The notes: generated by a model not told the origin, from the sequence alone. A stretch of 64,000 bases of DNA from Rubrivivax rivuli (GCF_004016505.1 NZ_SACR01000003.1:558001-622000); one strand, 5' to 3'. Counted from the first letter of the stretch, positions 50,911-61,344 are shown. Translations and numbers: made by a program.

Positions 50911-51692
50911 CCGCAGCCATGGCGGGCGGCGGCCTGCGTGTCTCCGACCTGCACCACCGCTACGGCACGCGCGAGGTGCTGCAGGGCATCACGCTGCACG
51001 CACCCAAGGGCGCCGTGCTGGCCCTCATCGGCGCCAGCGGCTCGGGCAAGAGCACGCTGCTGCGCTGCCTGAACCTGCTGGAGACGCCCACGCGCGGCAC
51101 GCTGCAGCTGGGCGACGAAACCTTGGCGCTGCGCCCGGGCGCCGACGGCGCCCTGCACTGCCCCGATGCGAAGCAACTGCAGCGCTGGCGCACGCGGCTG
51201 GCCATGGTCTTCCAGGGCTTCAACCTCTGGGCCCACCGCACCGTGACGCAGAACATCACCGAAGCGCCGATCCACGTGCTGGGCCGCCCGCGTGACGAGG
51301 CCGTGGCCCGCGCCCATGCCTTGCTGGAGCGCGTGGGCCTCACGCACCGGCGCGACGCCTACCCGGCGCAACTCAGCGGGGGCGAGCAGCAGCGCGTGGC
51401 CATCGCCCGCGCGCTGGCCATGGACCCGGAGATCCTGCTCTTCGATGAACCCACCTCGGCGCTGGACCCGGAACTGGTGGGCGAGGTGCTGGCCGTGATG
51501 CGCGGCCTGGCCGCCGAGGGCCGTACGATGCTGGTGGTGACGCACGAGATGGGGTTCGCGCGCGAGGTGGCCAGCGAGGTGGTCTACCTGCACCAGGGCC
51601 GCATCGAGGAACAGGGCCCGCCGGGCCAGGTGCTGGTGCAGCCGCGCAGCGAGCGCCTGCGCCAGTTTCTCTCGGGCAGCCTCGGCCGCTGA
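50907..51692 (+). CDS. Amino-acid ABC transporter ATPase (HisP-like)
   Basis: 261 residues. Walker A is GASGSGKST, the Q-loop VFQGFNLWAHRTV, signature LSGGEQQRVAIARAL, Walker B ILLFDEPTSALDPE and the H-loop VVTHEMGF. It energises the two permeases upstream. The start at 50907 overlaps the hydrolase stop (ATGA); an ATG four codons later is possible. Last gene of the operon; convergent with the five-repeat protein gene. Confidence 0.94.
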   Translation: MTAAMAGGGLRVSDLHHRYGTREVLQGITLHAPKGAVLALIGASGSGKSTLLRCLNLLETPTRGTLQLGDETLALRPGADGALHCPDAKQLQRWRTRLAMVFQGFNLWAHRTVTQNITEAPIHVLGRPRDEAVARAHALLERVGLTHRRDAYPAQLSGGEQQRVAIARALAMDPEILLFDEPTSALDPELVGEVLAVMRGLAAEGRTMLVVTHEMGFAREVASEVVYLHQGRIEEQGPPGQVLVQPRSERLRQFLSGSLGR

Positions 51693-51705
51693 GTTGGCCG
51701 CTGCG

Positions 51706-52557
51706 TCAGCCGCTGAGGGCGTCGAAGACGTGCACCTCGGTCTTGCCGCTGCCGCCGCCCTGGGTGAGCACGGCGTAGACCTCGCCGTTGTTGCGCAAGG
51801 CGAATTGCCAGGCCTTGGTGACCGGCGGCAGCGGCGTCGGCGCCTGGCGGCGGAAGGCGCCGTAGCGGCGCGAGGCGTCGAGCACATGCACTTCGCTGCG
51901 CGCCGAGCTGCCGCCACGGTTGAAGGCCACGACATCGCCGCTGGGCAGCACGCCGAAATCCCAGGTGGTGTCGGTGGCGTGCAGCGCGGTGTCGGCCTGC
52001 AGGGCCACGCGCTGGTAGCGGCTCTTGGCATCGAGCACCAGCACCTCGGTCTGCCCCGTCACCGACAGGCGGTTGATGCAGACGAGGTCGCCGTTCGAAT
52101 TGGCCCCGAAGGCCCAGCGGCGGTCGGTGGCGGGCAGCACCGTGGGCGTCTGCAGCTTGTAGGCGCGGTAGTCGGCGCTGCCGTCGAGCACATGCACCTC
52201 GGTCTTGCCCGAGGCGCCACTGCGGCGCACCGCCATCACATCGCGGTTGGCCAGGGCCACGAAGTCCCAGCCGGCGTCGGCGGCCTCCAGCGCGGTTTCG
52301 GTCTGCTGCGCAAAACGCTTGAAGCCACTGCTGGCCGAGACGATGTGCAACTCGGTGCGGCCGCGCGTGCCCTGGCGTTGCACCCCCACCAGATCGCCGT
52401 TGTCGAAGACCTGGAAGGACCACGTGTCGGGCGTGGGTGGCAGCGCCGTGCCCGTCTGCAGGCGGAAGCCCGCCGCGAGCGCCGGGCGCACACCGGTGGC
52501 TGCCAGCAGCAGCGCCGCGCCGGCCGGAACCAGGATGTCGCGCCGCCGCATCGTCAT
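51706..52557 (-). CDS. Exported protein of five ~51-residue beta repeats
   Basis: 283 residues. The n-region MRRRDILVPAG looks like a twin-arginine-type signal peptide, cleaved near ALAAG. The mature protein is five tandem repeats starting near W45, W97, W148, W199 and W250. Each has an aromatic start (WxF), NGDLV-like turn, then GKTEVHVLD and a Tyr. This pattern could close as a small beta-propeller or fan. I do not recognise the family. Its ATG overlaps the livF stop (ATGA), so it is translated with the branched-chain transporter and may help its cargo or sense its ligand. It ends 13 nt from the convergent ATPase stop. Confidence 0.72.
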   Translation of the reverse strand: MTMRRRDILVPAGAALLLAATGVRPALAAGFRLQTGTALPPTPDTWSFQVFDNGDLVGVQRQGTRGRTELHIVSASSGFKRFAQQTETALEAADAGWDFVALANRDVMAVRRSGASGKTEVHVLDGSADYRAYKLQTPTVLPATDRRWAFGANSNGDLVCINRLSVTGQTEVLVLDAKSRYQRVALQADTALHATDTTWDFGVLPSGDVVAFNRGGSSARSEVHVLDASRRYGAFRRQAPTPLPPVTKAWQFALRNNGEVYAVLTQGGGSGKTEVHVFDALSG

Positions 52558-53267
52558 TCGCCGAGGTAGGCGGCGCGCACCTTGGGATCGTTCAGCAGCG
52601 CCTTGGCCTCGCCACTCATCGTGATCTCGCCCGAGTCCATCACGTAGCCGCGGTTGGCCAGGCCCAGGGCGCGGCTGGCGTTCTGCTCCACCAGCAGCAC
52701 CGTGGTGCCGCGGCTGTGGATGTCGGCCACCACCTCGAAGATCTTGTCCACCATGATGGGGCTCAGGCCCATGCTCGGCTCGTCGAGCAGCAGCACCTTG
52801 GGCCGGGCCATCAGCGCACGGCCCATCGCCAGCATCTGCTGTTCACCGCCGCTCATGGTGCCGGCCAGCTGGTTGCGGCGTTCCTTCAGGCGCGGAAAGA
52901 TGGCGAAGACCTTCTCGATGTCGGCGTCGATCTCCTTGTCCTTGCGCACGAAGGCGCCCATCTGCAGGTTCTCGGTGATGGTCATGCGCGTGAAGGTGCC
53001 GCGGCCCTCGGGCACCATCACGAGGCCCTGCTTGACCAGGTCCCAGGGACCCTGGCCCTTGATGTTGCGGCCCAGGTACTCGATGCTGCCTTCGGCAGCG
53101 GCCTGCGTGCCCGTGACGGCCTTCAGCGTGGTGGTCTTGCCGGCACCGTTGGCGCCGATCAGGCTGACGAGCTCGCCTTCGTGCACCTCGAAGTTCACGC
53201 CCTTGACGGCCTGGATGCCGCCGTAGGCCACCTTCAGGCCGCTGACTTTCAACATGGTCTGACTCAT
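52554..53267 (-). CDS. livF: Branched-chain amino-acid ABC transporter ATPase LivF
   Basis: 237 residues from MSQTMLKVSGLKVAYGG; the start 24 nt upstream is rejected. Walker A is GANGAGKTT, signature MSGGEQQMLAMGRALM, Walker B VLLLDEPSMGLSP and H-loop LLVEQNAS. Second ATPase of the HAAT family, imports leucine, isoleucine, valine or related acids. Follows livG by 13 nt; its stop overlaps the five-repeat protein start. Confidence 0.95.
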   Translation of the reverse strand: MSQTMLKVSGLKVAYGGIQAVKGVNFEVHEGELVSLIGANGAGKTTTLKAVTGTQAAAEGSIEYLGRNIKGQGPWDLVKQGLVMVPEGRGTFTRMTITENLQMGAFVRKDKEIDADIEKVFAIFPRLKERRNQLAGTMSGGEQQMLAMGRALMARPKVLLLDEPSMGLSPIMVDKIFEVVADIHSRGTTVLLVEQNASRALGLANRGYVMDSGEITMSGEAKALLNDPKVRAAYLGE

Positions 53268-53280
53268 CGCGTGCCGCCCC

Positions 53281-54060
53281 TCAATGCGCACCGGCGCCGA
53301 GGTAAGCCTCGATCACCTTCTCGTTCTTCTGCACCTCGGCGGGGTGGCCTTCGGCGATCTGCTTGCCATAGTCGAGCACGGTCACCCGGTCGCACAGGCC
53401 CATCACGAGCTTCACGTCGTGCTCGATCAGCAGGATGGTGCGGCCGTCGTTGCGGATGCGGTCGATCAGCTCTCGCAACACCACCTTCTCGGTGGCATTC
53501 ATGCCGGCAGCCGGTTCGTCCAGCGCGATGAGCTTGGGGTCGGTGGCCAGCGCGCGCGCAATCTCCAGCCGCCGCTGGTCGCCGTAGCTGAGCGTGCGCG
53601 CCTTGAAGTCGGCGTACTTGCCGATGCCCACGTAGTCGAGCAGTTCCTGGGCGCGCTTCGCGATGGCGGCCTCCTCGGCCTTGAAGCCCGCGGTGCGGAA
53701 GATGGCGCCACCCAGGCCCGAGGTGGTGCGCACATGGCGGCCCACCATCACGTTCTCCAGCGCCGTCATCTCGGCGAAGAGGCGGATGTTCTGGAAGGTG
53801 CGCGCGATGCCGGCCTTGGCCACTTCATGCACGGCACTGGGCTTGTAGGGCGCGCCGCCGAGCTCGAAGCTGCCGCTGTCGGGGATGTAGAGGCCGGTGA
53901 TGACGTTGAAGAAGGTCGTCTTGCCGGCGCCGTTGGGGCCGATGAGGCCGTAGACCTGCCCGGGCAGGATGGTGATGCCGACATCAGACAGCGCCTGCAG
54001 GCCGCCGAAGCGCTTGCTGACGCCCTGCACTTTCAGCACGGGTGCGGTGTTCGTGTTCAT
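53281..54060 (-). CDS. livG: Branched-chain amino-acid ABC transporter ATPase LivG
   Basis: 259 residues. Walker A GPNGAGKTT, Q-loop TFQNIRLF, signature LSYGDQRRLEIARAL, Walker B LIALDEPAAGMNATE and H-loop LLIEHDVKLVM. The AGMNATE/ENVMVGRH features are LivG-like. Located between livM (20 nt upstream) and livF. Confidence 0.96.
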   Translation of the reverse strand: MNTNTAPVLKVQGVSKRFGGLQALSDVGITILPGQVYGLIGPNGAGKTTFFNVITGLYIPDSGSFELGGAPYKPSAVHEVAKAGIARTFQNIRLFAEMTALENVMVGRHVRTTSGLGGAIFRTAGFKAEEAAIAKRAQELLDYVGIGKYADFKARTLSYGDQRRLEIARALATDPKLIALDEPAAGMNATEKVVLRELIDRIRNDGRTILLIEHDVKLVMGLCDRVTVLDYGKQIAEGHPAEVQKNEKVIEAYLGAGAH

Positions 54061-54080
54061 GTGGTTTCCGCCCCGCCGCC

Positions 54081-55163
54081 TCAGTTCGACACCGGCTGGG
54101 GTGCCGCCTTGCCGTGTTCACGTGCCGGCCACAGGCCGCGCGGCCGCGCCAGCATGATGCCGATCATCGCCAGCGCGATCAGCAGCTGGCGCAGGATGGA
54201 GGCGTCGAGCCGCCCGCCCGTCAGCTGCTGCAGCGGCCCGGCCACGTAGCGGAGCACCTCGGGCAGCGCGGCCAGCATCACCGCGCCCAGGATCACGCCG
54301 GGCAGGTGGCCCATGCCGCCCAGCACCACCATGGCCACGATGAGCACGCTCTCCTGCAGGCTGAAGCTCTCGGGCGAAACGAAGCCCTGGAAAGACGCGA
54401 ACATCGCCCCCGAGACGCCGCCGAAGGTGGCGCCCATGCCGAAGGCCAGCAGCTTCATGTTGCGCGTGTTGATGCCCATGGCCTTGGCAGCGATCTCGTC
54501 TTCGCGGATGGCCATCCAGGCGCGGCCGATGCGGCTGGTCTCCAGGCGGTGGCAGATGATCACGCTGACCACCACCAGCAGCAGGAAGAGGTAGTAGTAC
54601 AGCACCACCGAGCTGATGCGGTAGCCGCCGATCTCGATGGCCTTGCCGAAGCTGAAGCCGAAGAGGTTCATCGAGTCGATGCGGTCCAGCCCGCGCGGCC
54701 CGTTGGTGATGTTCACCGGGTGCTCGAGGTTGTTCATGAACACACGGATGATCTCGCCGAAGCCCAAGGTGACGATGGCGAGGTAGTCGCCTCTGAGCTT
54801 GAGCACCGGTGTGCCCAGCAGCACGCCCGCGATGGCCGCCAGGCCCGCAGCCAGCGGGATCACCACCCAGATCGGCGTGTGCAGGCCGTCGGGGAAGGCC
54901 TGCGCGATCCACTCGAAGTTCTCCCACAGGTGCGGGCTGGCCAGCAGCGCGTACATGTAGGCGCCGACGGCATAGAAGGCCACGTAGCCCAGGTCGAGCA
55001 GGCCGGCGTAGCCCACCACGATGTTCAGGCCCAGGGCCAACAAAACGTAGAGCAGCGACAGCGCGATGATGCGCACCCAGCCCTGGCCGAAGTGCTGGGC
55101 CACCAAGGGCAGCGCCAGCAGGGCCAGCGCCGCCAGCACGAAGACGAGGATCTTGTTCTTCAT
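54081..55163 (-). CDS. livM: Branched-chain amino-acid ABC transporter permease LivM
   Basis: 360 residues from MKNKILVFVLAALALLALP; the start 39 nt upstream is rejected. Ten or so membrane helices, with the conserved RGDYLAIVTLGFGEIIRV, GRAWMAIREDEIAAKAMGIN and GGMGHLPGVILGAV segments of LivM. It pairs with livH. 13 nt separate it from livH. Confidence 0.95.
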   Translation of the reverse strand: MKNKILVFVLAALALLALPLVAQHFGQGWVRIIALSLLYVLLALGLNIVVGYAGLLDLGYVAFYAVGAYMYALLASPHLWENFEWIAQAFPDGLHTPIWVVIPLAAGLAAIAGVLLGTPVLKLRGDYLAIVTLGFGEIIRVFMNNLEHPVNITNGPRGLDRIDSMNLFGFSFGKAIEIGGYRISSVVLYYYLFLLLVVVSVIICHRLETSRIGRAWMAIREDEIAAKAMGINTRNMKLLAFGMGATFGGVSGAMFASFQGFVSPESFSLQESVLIVAMVVLGGMGHLPGVILGAVMLAALPEVLRYVAGPLQQLTGGRLDASILRQLLIALAMIGIMLARPRGLWPAREHGKAAPQPVSN

Positions 55164-55176
55164 CGGTGAAGCTCCC

Positions 55177-56100
55177 TCAGGCGCGGTCGGCCACGCGTTC
55201 ACCCAGCAGGCCCTGAGGCCGCAGCGTGAGCACCAGGATCAGCGCCACGAAGGCGAAGATGTCGGCGTAGTGGCTGCCGAGCAGGCCGCCCGTCAGGGCG
55301 CCCAGATAGCCGGCGCCCAGCGCCTCCACCAGGCCCAGCACCAGCCCGCCCACCACGGCACCGGCCAGGTTGCCGATGCCGCCCAGCACAGCGGCCGTGA
55401 AGGCCTTCAAGCCGGGCAGGAAGCCCATGCTGTGCTGCACGGTGCCGTAGTTGGCGGCCCACATCACACCCGCCACGGCGGCCAGCGCCGCGCCGATGAT
55501 GAAGGTGGCGCTGATGATGACGTCGGGCTTCACGCCCATCAGCGCCGCCACGCGCGGGTTCTCGGCGGTGGCGCGCATCGCGCGGCCCAGCTTGGTGCGG
55601 TTCACCAGGTACATCAGGCCGGCCAGCATCACCGTGGTGACGCCCAGGATCAGGCACTGCGTGACGGTGATGACCGGCCCGCCCAGGTTGATGGGCTCGG
55701 TGGGCAGCAGCAGCGGGTAGGGCTTGGGGTTGGGCTTCCAGATGATCATGGCCAGGGTCTGCAGCAACAGGCTCATGCCCATGGCGGTGATGAGCGGCGC
55801 CAACCGTGGGGCGTTGCGCAAGGGCCGGTACGCGGCCTTTTCGATCGTGAAGTTCAGGGCCGCACAGATCGCTATGGAGCAGATCAGTGACAAGCCCATG
55901 ATCACGTAGCCGGGCATGCCGGAATCGGCCAGCGCCGACACCACGGTCCAACTGACGAGGGCACCCACCATCAGCACTTCGCCGTGCGCGAAGTTGATGA
56001 GGTTGATGATGCCGTAGACCATGGTGTAGCCCAGGGCCACGAGCGCGTACATCGCGCCCAGCACCAGACCGTTGATGATCTGCTGGAAGAAAGTTTCCAT
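55177..56100 (-). CDS. livH: Branched-chain amino-acid ABC transporter permease LivH
   Basis: 307 residues from METFFQQIINGLVLGAMYAL; an upstream ATG is rejected. The typical YTMVYGIINLINFAHGEVLM and MRATAENPRVAALMGVKPD motifs are present. First gene of the leftward livHMGF operon. The 5' leader of about 100 nt carries GGAGCTCC before the ATG and a -10-like TAGAAT at 56208-56213. No binding-protein gene is in the operon. Confidence 0.95.
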   Translation of the reverse strand: METFFQQIINGLVLGAMYALVALGYTMVYGIINLINFAHGEVLMVGALVSWTVVSALADSGMPGYVIMGLSLICSIAICAALNFTIEKAAYRPLRNAPRLAPLITAMGMSLLLQTLAMIIWKPNPKPYPLLLPTEPINLGGPVITVTQCLILGVTTVMLAGLMYLVNRTKLGRAMRATAENPRVAALMGVKPDVIISATFIIGAALAAVAGVMWAANYGTVQHSMGFLPGLKAFTAAVLGGIGNLAGAVVGGLVLGLVEALGAGYLGALTGGLLGSHYADIFAFVALILVLTLRPQGLLGERVADRA

Positions 56101-56207
56101 CGAAAAGGAGCTCCGGTTGCCGCGGCCCATGGCCGGCTCGCCAGGGCACATGCAAGAAACCGGCCTCGCTGTGCCCGGCAGGCCGGTGCAGCCTGCAGTG
56201 CCGCGGC

Positions 56208-56213
56208 ATTCTA
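56208..56213 (-). promoter_or_regulatory. -10-like TAGAAT upstream of livH
   Basis: Minus-strand TAGAAT 107 nt before the livH ATG, in the 211-bp gap between livH and the rarA stop. The long leader may hold regulation, but no clear attenuator was found. Confidence 0.4.
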
Positions 56214-56311
56214 GGTGCGGCGCTTCGGGTGGCCGGGCGCGGGCTTACCCCCTCGACACCGAGCTTGGAAACGGTTGCACAACCTGCGAAGTGTGCGGCG
56301 TGGCCGCAGGC

Positions 56312-57652
56312 TCAGCCCCCTTCGCGGGCGGCCTCGTCGCGCGCACGCAATTCGGCCAGCCGTTCGCCGATGCGGACTTCCAGGCCGCGCAGCGCAGGCT
56401 CGTAGAAACGCTCGGCCGGCAGCCCTTCGGGCAGGTAGCGTTCGCCGGCCGCATAGGCGCCCTCTTCATCGTGCGCGTAGCGGTAGCCGGCGCCGTGGCC
56501 CAGGCCCTTCATCAACTTCGTCGGCGCGTTGCGCAGGTGCATCGGCACGGGGCGGGTGCCGTCGTTGCGCACGAGTTCGCGCACCGCGTTCCAGCCCTTG
56601 TAGACCGCATTCGACTTGGGCGCCACGGCGAGGTAGACGACCGCCTGTGCCAGGGCCAACTCGCCTTCGGGCGAGCCCAGGCGCTCGTAGACCTCGGCCG
56701 CATCCAGCGCCAGCCGCAGCGCCCGGGGGTCGGCCAGGCCCACCTCTTCCGAAGCCATGCGGACGATGCGGCGCGCCGCGTAGCGCGGGTCCATGCCGGC
56801 GTCGAGCAGGCGCGCCAGCCAGTACAGCGCGGCATCGGGATGGCTGCCACGCACGCTCTTGTGCAGGGCCGAGATGGTGTCGTAGAAGACGTCGCCACCC
56901 TTGTCGCCGCGGCGCAGCAGTTCGCCGAGCGTGGCTTCGAGCTGGGCTTCGCCCAGTTCGGCCGCCCCCCGGTGGGCGGCCACGAGGTTGTCGTAGGCGT
57001 TGAGCAGGCGCCGCGCATCGCCGTCCGCATGCGCCACCAACAGTTGGTGCGCCGCGGCGCTCAGCGGCGGTGCGGCCAGCACCGCGGCGGCGCGTGCGAT
57101 CAGCTCGCCCAGTTCGGCTTCGTCCAGCGCCTTGAGCACGTGCACGGTGGCGCGCGAGAGCAGAGCCGAGTTGACCTCGAAAGACGGGTTCTCGGTGGTC
57201 GCGCCGATGAAGCTGAAGAGCCCGGCCTCCACGTGCGGCAGGAAGGCGTCTTGCTGCGCCTTGTTGAAGCGGTGCACTTCATCGACGAAGACGACCGTGG
57301 CCTTGCCGCTGCGGCGCACGCTGGTGGCTTGCTCCACGGCCTCGCGGATGTCCTTCACGCCGGCCAGCACGGCCGACAGCACGATGAAGTGCGCCCCCGT
57401 GGCGCCCGCCAGCAGCCGGGCCAGGGTCGTCTTGCCCACGCCCGGCGGGCCCCAGAGGATGGTGGACGGCAGCCGGCCCGATTCGAAGGCCACGCGCAGC
57501 GGCCGGCCGGGCGCCAGCAGGTGGCGCTGGCCCACCACTTCATCGAGCGTGCGCGGGCGCAGGCGCTCGGCCAGGGGTACGGTGGCAGCGGGCGCGGCTT
57601 CGGCCGCCGCGCCGGGGCTCAGTTCAGGGAATAGCGCGTCCTGCGGCAGCAT
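56312..57652 (-). CDS. rarA: Replication-associated recombination protein A
   Basis: AAA+ clamp-loader-like ATPase acting at stalled replication forks. 446 residues from [12 protein letters not shown], a family-typical start. Walker [10 protein letters not shown], Walker [17 protein letters not shown], sensor [14 protein letters not shown]. The C-terminal tetramerisation domain has [20 protein letters not shown] and the family end with [19 protein letters not shown] lies 6 nt before the ATG, suggesting leaderless expression. Divergent from cheW. Confidence 0.95.
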   Translation of the reverse strand: MLPQDALFPELSPGAAAEAAPAATVPLAERLRPRTLDEVVGQRHLLAPGRPLRVAFESGRLPSTILWGPPGVGKTTLARLLAGATGAHFIVLSAVLAGVKDIREAVEQATSVRRSGKATVVFVDEVHRFNKAQQDAFLPHVEAGLFSFIGATTENPSFEVNSALLSRATVHVLKALDEAELGELIARAAAVLAAPPLSAAAHQLLVAHADGDARRLLNAYDNLVAAHRGAAELGEAQLEATLGELLRRGDKGGDVFYDTISALHKSVRGSHPDAALYWLARLLDAGMDPRYAARRIVRMASEEVGLADPRALRLALDAAEVYERLGSPEGELALAQAVVYLAVAPKSNAVYKGWNAVRELVRNDGTRPVPMHLRNAPTKLMKGLGHGAGYRYAHDEEGAYAAGERYLPEGLPAERFYEPALRGLEVRIGERLAELRARDEAAREGG

Positions 57653-57658
57653 GCCGGC

Positions 57659-57664
57659 ATTGTC
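57659..57664 (-). promoter_or_regulatory. -10-like GACAAT of rarA (predicted leaderless)
   Basis: Minus strand GACAAT, then GCCGGC and the rarA ATG (6-nt gap). The sequence ACAATGCCGGCATG is shared with polA, whose start has the same layout. Confidence 0.4.
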
Positions 57665-57820
57665 GCAGCGCGCCCCGGGCGGCCCCCTGCTGCGCGCGGA
57701 ACTGGGCTGCCTTCCACCCCTTGCTCGGCGCTTTGCCGCCGGGCCCGCTGGCCGACACTGCCACGGCGAAGCGCCCTGCGTCGACGGACCGACCGGGCCC
57801 AACGAGATGGAGCAACCGCG

Positions 57821-58366
57821 ATGACCACCGCCCTGAACCCCACCACGAGCAGCAACCCCAACCCAGCCCTGGCGCTGGGCGCCGCGGCGGCCCCGGCCAC
57901 CCCGCGCGAGGTGCTGTCCTTCAAGCTCGGCGCCGAGGAGTACGGCATCGACATCCTGCGCGTGCAGGAGATCCGCGGCTATGAGCCGCCCACGCGCATC
58001 GCCAACGCACCGCACTTCATCAAGGGTGTGGTCAACCTGCGCGGCGTGATCGTGCCCATCGTCGACATGCGCCTGCGCTTCGGCCTGGCTGACGTCTCGT
58101 ACAACGACTTCACCGTCGTCATCGTGCTCAACGTGGCCAACCGCACCGTGGGGGTGGTGGTCGATTCGGTGAGCGACGTGCTCGAACTCCCGCCGGGCCA
58201 GGTGAAGCCGGCGCCGGAATTCAATGCCGCCATCGATGCCAGCTACATCATCGGCATCGGCACGCTGAAGCAAGGCGACGCCGAGCGCATGCTCATCCTC
58301 ATGGACATCGAGAGCCTGATGCGCAGCCCCGAGATGGGCCTGTCGGACGACGGCTTCTCGCACTGA
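57821..58366 (+). CDS. cheW: CheW chemotaxis coupling protein
   Basis: Links chemoreceptors to the CheA kinase. 181 residues, with the CheW SH3-like pattern [40 protein letters not shown] and [16 protein letters not shown]. The N-terminal 28 residues are an extra Asn/Pro/Ala-rich tail. A GGAG site precedes the ATG. No cheA, receptor or flagellar genes are in the window, so it stands alone here. Convergent with lolA, 32 nt between stops. Confidence 0.93.
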   Translation: MTTALNPTTSSNPNPALALGAAAAPATPREVLSFKLGAEEYGIDILRVQEIRGYEPPTRIANAPHFIKGVVNLRGVIVPIVDMRLRFGLADVSYNDFTVVIVLNVANRTVGVVVDSVSDVLELPPGQVKPAPEFNAAIDASYIIGIGTLKQGDAERMLILMDIESLMRSPEMGLSDDGFSH

Positions 58367-58398
58367 AGCAGCGGCGCCGCCGAGGCGCCTGCCCTGCC

Positions 58399-59019
58399 CT
58401 ACTGGCGGATGACGTCGGCGCCGGGCGGCGGCGTGAAGCGGAAGGCCTCGGGCTGCAGGCTCACGTTCGCCTCGAAGCGCGTGAACTGCAGCAGCGAGCG
58501 CTGGCCGAAAGCATCGACGATGTCCACCGCGGCCAGGTCACGGCCCCGGAAGCCCAGCTTGAGGCTCTGGAAAGGGCCGTCCTTGGTGCGCGGCGTGGCC
58601 TGCACCCACACCAGGCCTTCGGCCGAGGGCAAGGCGCTCAGCACGAAGTCGCGGTCGATGTCGCCACCCGTCAGCAGCGCGGCGGGCGTGGCACCCAGCG
58701 CCTGCGCCACCGGACGCGAGCTGACCTGGTTGAGGTCGGTGTCGTGGATCCACACCAGGCTGCCATCGGCCACGATGAGCTGCTCGAAGGGCTTGGCATA
58801 GCTGAAGCGGAAGCGGTTGGGCCGCAGGAACTCGAACTGCCCCGAACTCGACTTCTTGCGCGCCCCATCGGCCGAAGTGACCGTCTGCGTGAAGCTGGCG
58901 CGGCCACTCTTCACCTCGCGCACGAAGTCGCGCAGCGTGTCCACCGCGTCGGCCCACGCGGGGGCCAGCACCCCCAGCGCCAGCAAGAGGCCCAGGCCCG
59001 TCAGAGCACGCCGCTTCAT
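58399..59019 (-). CDS. lolA: Outer-membrane lipoprotein carrier LolA
   Basis: Periplasmic chaperone that carries lipoproteins from LolCDE to LolB. 206 residues with a signal peptide ([20 protein letters not shown], cleaved near AWADA). Mature blocks [40 protein letters not shown] and [10 protein letters not shown] match LolA. The start overlaps the ftsK stop by 4 nt (ATGA), giving coupled translation. The exported lipoproteins PhoX and S41 in this window would use this pathway. Confidence 0.95.
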   Translation of the reverse strand: MKRRALTGLGLLLALGVLAPAWADAVDTLRDFVREVKSGRASFTQTVTSADGARKKSSSGQFEFLRPNRFRFSYAKPFEQLIVADGSLVWIHDTDLNQVSSRPVAQALGATPAALLTGGDIDRDFVLSALPSAEGLVWVQATPRTKDGPFQSLKLGFRGRDLAAVDIVDAFGQRSLLQFTRFEANVSLQPEAFRFTPPPGADVIRQ

Positions 59020-61331
59020 TCGTCGCGCTTCGGGACGATGATGTCCCGGTTGCCGTTGTGTCCCATGGCGGATACGAGCCCCGATTGCTCCATTTGTTCC
59101 AGCAACCGGGCGGCGCGGTTGTAGCCGATGCGCAGGTGGCGCTGCACCAGCGAGATGCTGGCGCGCTTGTGCTGCAGCACCACGGCCACGGCCTGGTCGT
59201 ACATCGCGTCGCTCTCGGTGCCCCCCGTGGGCCCGGCGCCGCCCAAGGCGGCATCGCCCTCGCCTTCCAGCACGCCGCCTTCGAGAATGCCCTCGATGTA
59301 GTTCGGCTCGCCCTGGCTCTTGAGGTATTCCACGACCCGGTGCACCTCGTCGTCGCTGACGAAGGCGCCGTGCACGCGCACCGGCAGGCCGGTGCCGCTG
59401 GCCATGTAGAGCATGTCGCCCATGCCCAGCAGCGCCTCGGCACCCATCTGGTCGAGGATGGTCCGGCTGTCGATCTTGCTGCTGACCTGGAAGCTGATGC
59501 GCGTGGGGATGTTGGCCTTGATCAGACCCGTGATCACGTCGACGCTCGGCCGCTGCGTGGCCAGGATCAGATGCATGCCCGAAGCGCGCGCCTTCTGCGC
59601 CAGCCGCGCGATCAGTTCCTCGATCTTCTTGCCCACCACCATCATCAGGTCGGCGAGTTCGTCGATCACCACCACCACGTGCGGCAGGCGTTCCAGCGGC
59701 TCGGGGGCTTCCGGCGTCAGGCTGAAGGGGTTGGGCAGTTTCTCCCCACGCTCGGCGGCCTCATGGATCTTCTTGTTGTAGCCCGAGAGGTTGCGCACGC
59801 CCAGCTTGCTCATGAGCTTGTAGCGACGCTCCATCTCGCCCACGCACCAGTTCAGCGCGTTGGCGGCCTGCTTCATGTCGGTGACCACGGGCGCCAGCAG
59901 GTGCGGGATGCCCTCGTAGACGCTCATCTCCAGCATCTTCGGGTCGATGAGGATGAGCCGCACGTCGCGTGCCTCGGCCTTGTAGAGCAGGCTGAGGATC
60001 ATCGCGTTGATGCCCACGCTCTTGCCCGAGCCCGTGGTGCCAGCCACCAGGCAGTGCGGCATCTTGGCCAGGTCGGCCACGATGGGCTTGCCGACGATGT
60101 CCTTGCCCAGGCCCATGGTCAGCAGGCTGCTCGAGTCGTTGTAGACCTCGCTGCCGAGAATCTCGCTGAGCTTGATGGTCTGGCGCCGCGCGTTGGGCAG
60201 TTCCAGCGCCATGTAGTTCTTGCCGGGGATGACTTCCACGACGCGGATGCTCACCAGCGAGAGGCTGCGCGCCAGGTCCTTGGCGAGGTTGACGATCTGC
60301 GCGCCCTTCACGCCCGTGGCCGGCTCGATCTCGTAGCGCGTGATCACCGGGCCGGGGCTGGCCGCCACCACGCGCACCTCCACGCCGAAGTCCTTGAGCT
60401 TCTTCTCGATGAGCCGCGAGGTCATCTCGATGCTCTCGGGCGTGACGAGTTCCTGGCGCACGCCGGCCGCGTCCAGCAGGTCGACCTGCGGCAGCTTGGT
60501 GTCCATGAGCTCCTTGAACAACGGCTGCTGGCGTTCCTTGGCCACACGCGGCGAAGGCGGCAGGTCCACCAGCACCGGCTCGATGACGACGGGCACGTGC
60601 TCCTGGACTTCCAGGCGCTGCTCGGCGACCACGGCCTCGCGCTCGCGGGCGGCCTGCTCGCCCAGCAGACGGTCTTTCTCGGCTTCCTTCTTGTCCTGCC
60701 GGCTCTCACGCAGGCGGTCGAAAGCCGCGCCCAGGGCCTCGGCCAGCTGCAGCCATGAGAAGCGCAGCGCCAGCGACGTGCCCAGCACCAGCAGCGCGAT
60801 CCACAGCACGCCCGAGCCCGCGAAGCCCAGCCACTGCATCGACAGCGGCCCGAGCGTGTAGCCCAGCACCCCGCCCGCGTGGCCGGGCAGCAGTGCTTCC
60901 CAGCGGTACAGGCGTGTCCACTCCAGCGCCGAACTGGCGGCCAGCAGCAGCACGAGCCCCAGCCAGAACATCCACCGCGGGGCCGCCGGTGTGTCAGCAG
61001 GGCCGCGCAGCAGACGTGCCAGCGCCGAGAGCCAGGCGCGCAAGGCCACGGGCACCAGCCACCAGGCCGAGAAACCGAAGAGGAAGAGCGCCATGTCCGA
61101 GACACGCGCGCCGAGCAAGCCGGCCTTGTTGCGCAGCGCCTCGCCGGTGCCGGAAGTGGTGAAGGCGGTGTCGCCTGCGTGGTGCGTGACCATGGCCAGC
61201 ACGAAAAGCAGCCAGGCCAGCGCGCCAGCGATCAGCAGCGCCTGCTGGCGCCAGCGCGGCGCCTCTGCCTCACCCTGCGAACGCAAGGCCGCGGTGCCAT
61301 CACCTTGCAAGGAACCGAGGGGAAAACTCAT
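59016..61331 (-). CDS. ftsK: DNA translocase FtsK
   Basis: Division-septum DNA pump that clears the terminus and activates XerCD. 771 residues, shorter than E. coli FtsK because the linker is short. Four N-terminal membrane helices (about 25-190), a charged linker (about 200-300), then the motor with Walker [13 protein letters not shown], Walker [13 protein letters not shown] and [15 protein letters not shown]. The C-terminal gamma winged helix (about 705-771) reads [16 protein letters not shown]. The ATG at 61331 lies 7 nt after a CACAAT hexamer; an ATG at 61340 is the alternative. Confidence 0.95.
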   Translation of the reverse strand: MSFPLGSLQGDGTAALRSQGEAEAPRWRQQALLIAGALAWLLFVLAMVTHHAGDTAFTTSGTGEALRNKAGLLGARVSDMALFLFGFSAWWLVPVALRAWLSALARLLRGPADTPAAPRWMFWLGLVLLLAASSALEWTRLYRWEALLPGHAGGVLGYTLGPLSMQWLGFAGSGVLWIALLVLGTSLALRFSWLQLAEALGAAFDRLRESRQDKKEAEKDRLLGEQAAREREAVVAEQRLEVQEHVPVVIEPVLVDLPPSPRVAKERQQPLFKELMDTKLPQVDLLDAAGVRQELVTPESIEMTSRLIEKKLKDFGVEVRVVAASPGPVITRYEIEPATGVKGAQIVNLAKDLARSLSLVSIRVVEVIPGKNYMALELPNARRQTIKLSEILGSEVYNDSSSLLTMGLGKDIVGKPIVADLAKMPHCLVAGTTGSGKSVGINAMILSLLYKAEARDVRLILIDPKMLEMSVYEGIPHLLAPVVTDMKQAANALNWCVGEMERRYKLMSKLGVRNLSGYNKKIHEAAERGEKLPNPFSLTPEAPEPLERLPHVVVVIDELADLMMVVGKKIEELIARLAQKARASGMHLILATQRPSVDVITGLIKANIPTRISFQVSSKIDSRTILDQMGAEALLGMGDMLYMASGTGLPVRVHGAFVSDDEVHRVVEYLKSQGEPNYIEGILEGGVLEGEGDAALGGAGPTGGTESDAMYDQAVAVVLQHKRASISLVQRHLRIGYNRAARLLEQMEQSGLVSAMGHNGNRDIIVPKRDE

Positions 61332-61338
61332 GCCACCC

Positions 61339-61344
61339 ATTGTG
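61339..61344 (-). promoter_or_regulatory. -10-like CACAAT before ftsK (predicted leaderless)
   Basis: CACAAT on the minus strand, 7 nt before the ATG at 61331. It would also overlap the alternative ATG at 61340, so this site favours 61331 as the start. Confidence 0.35.
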
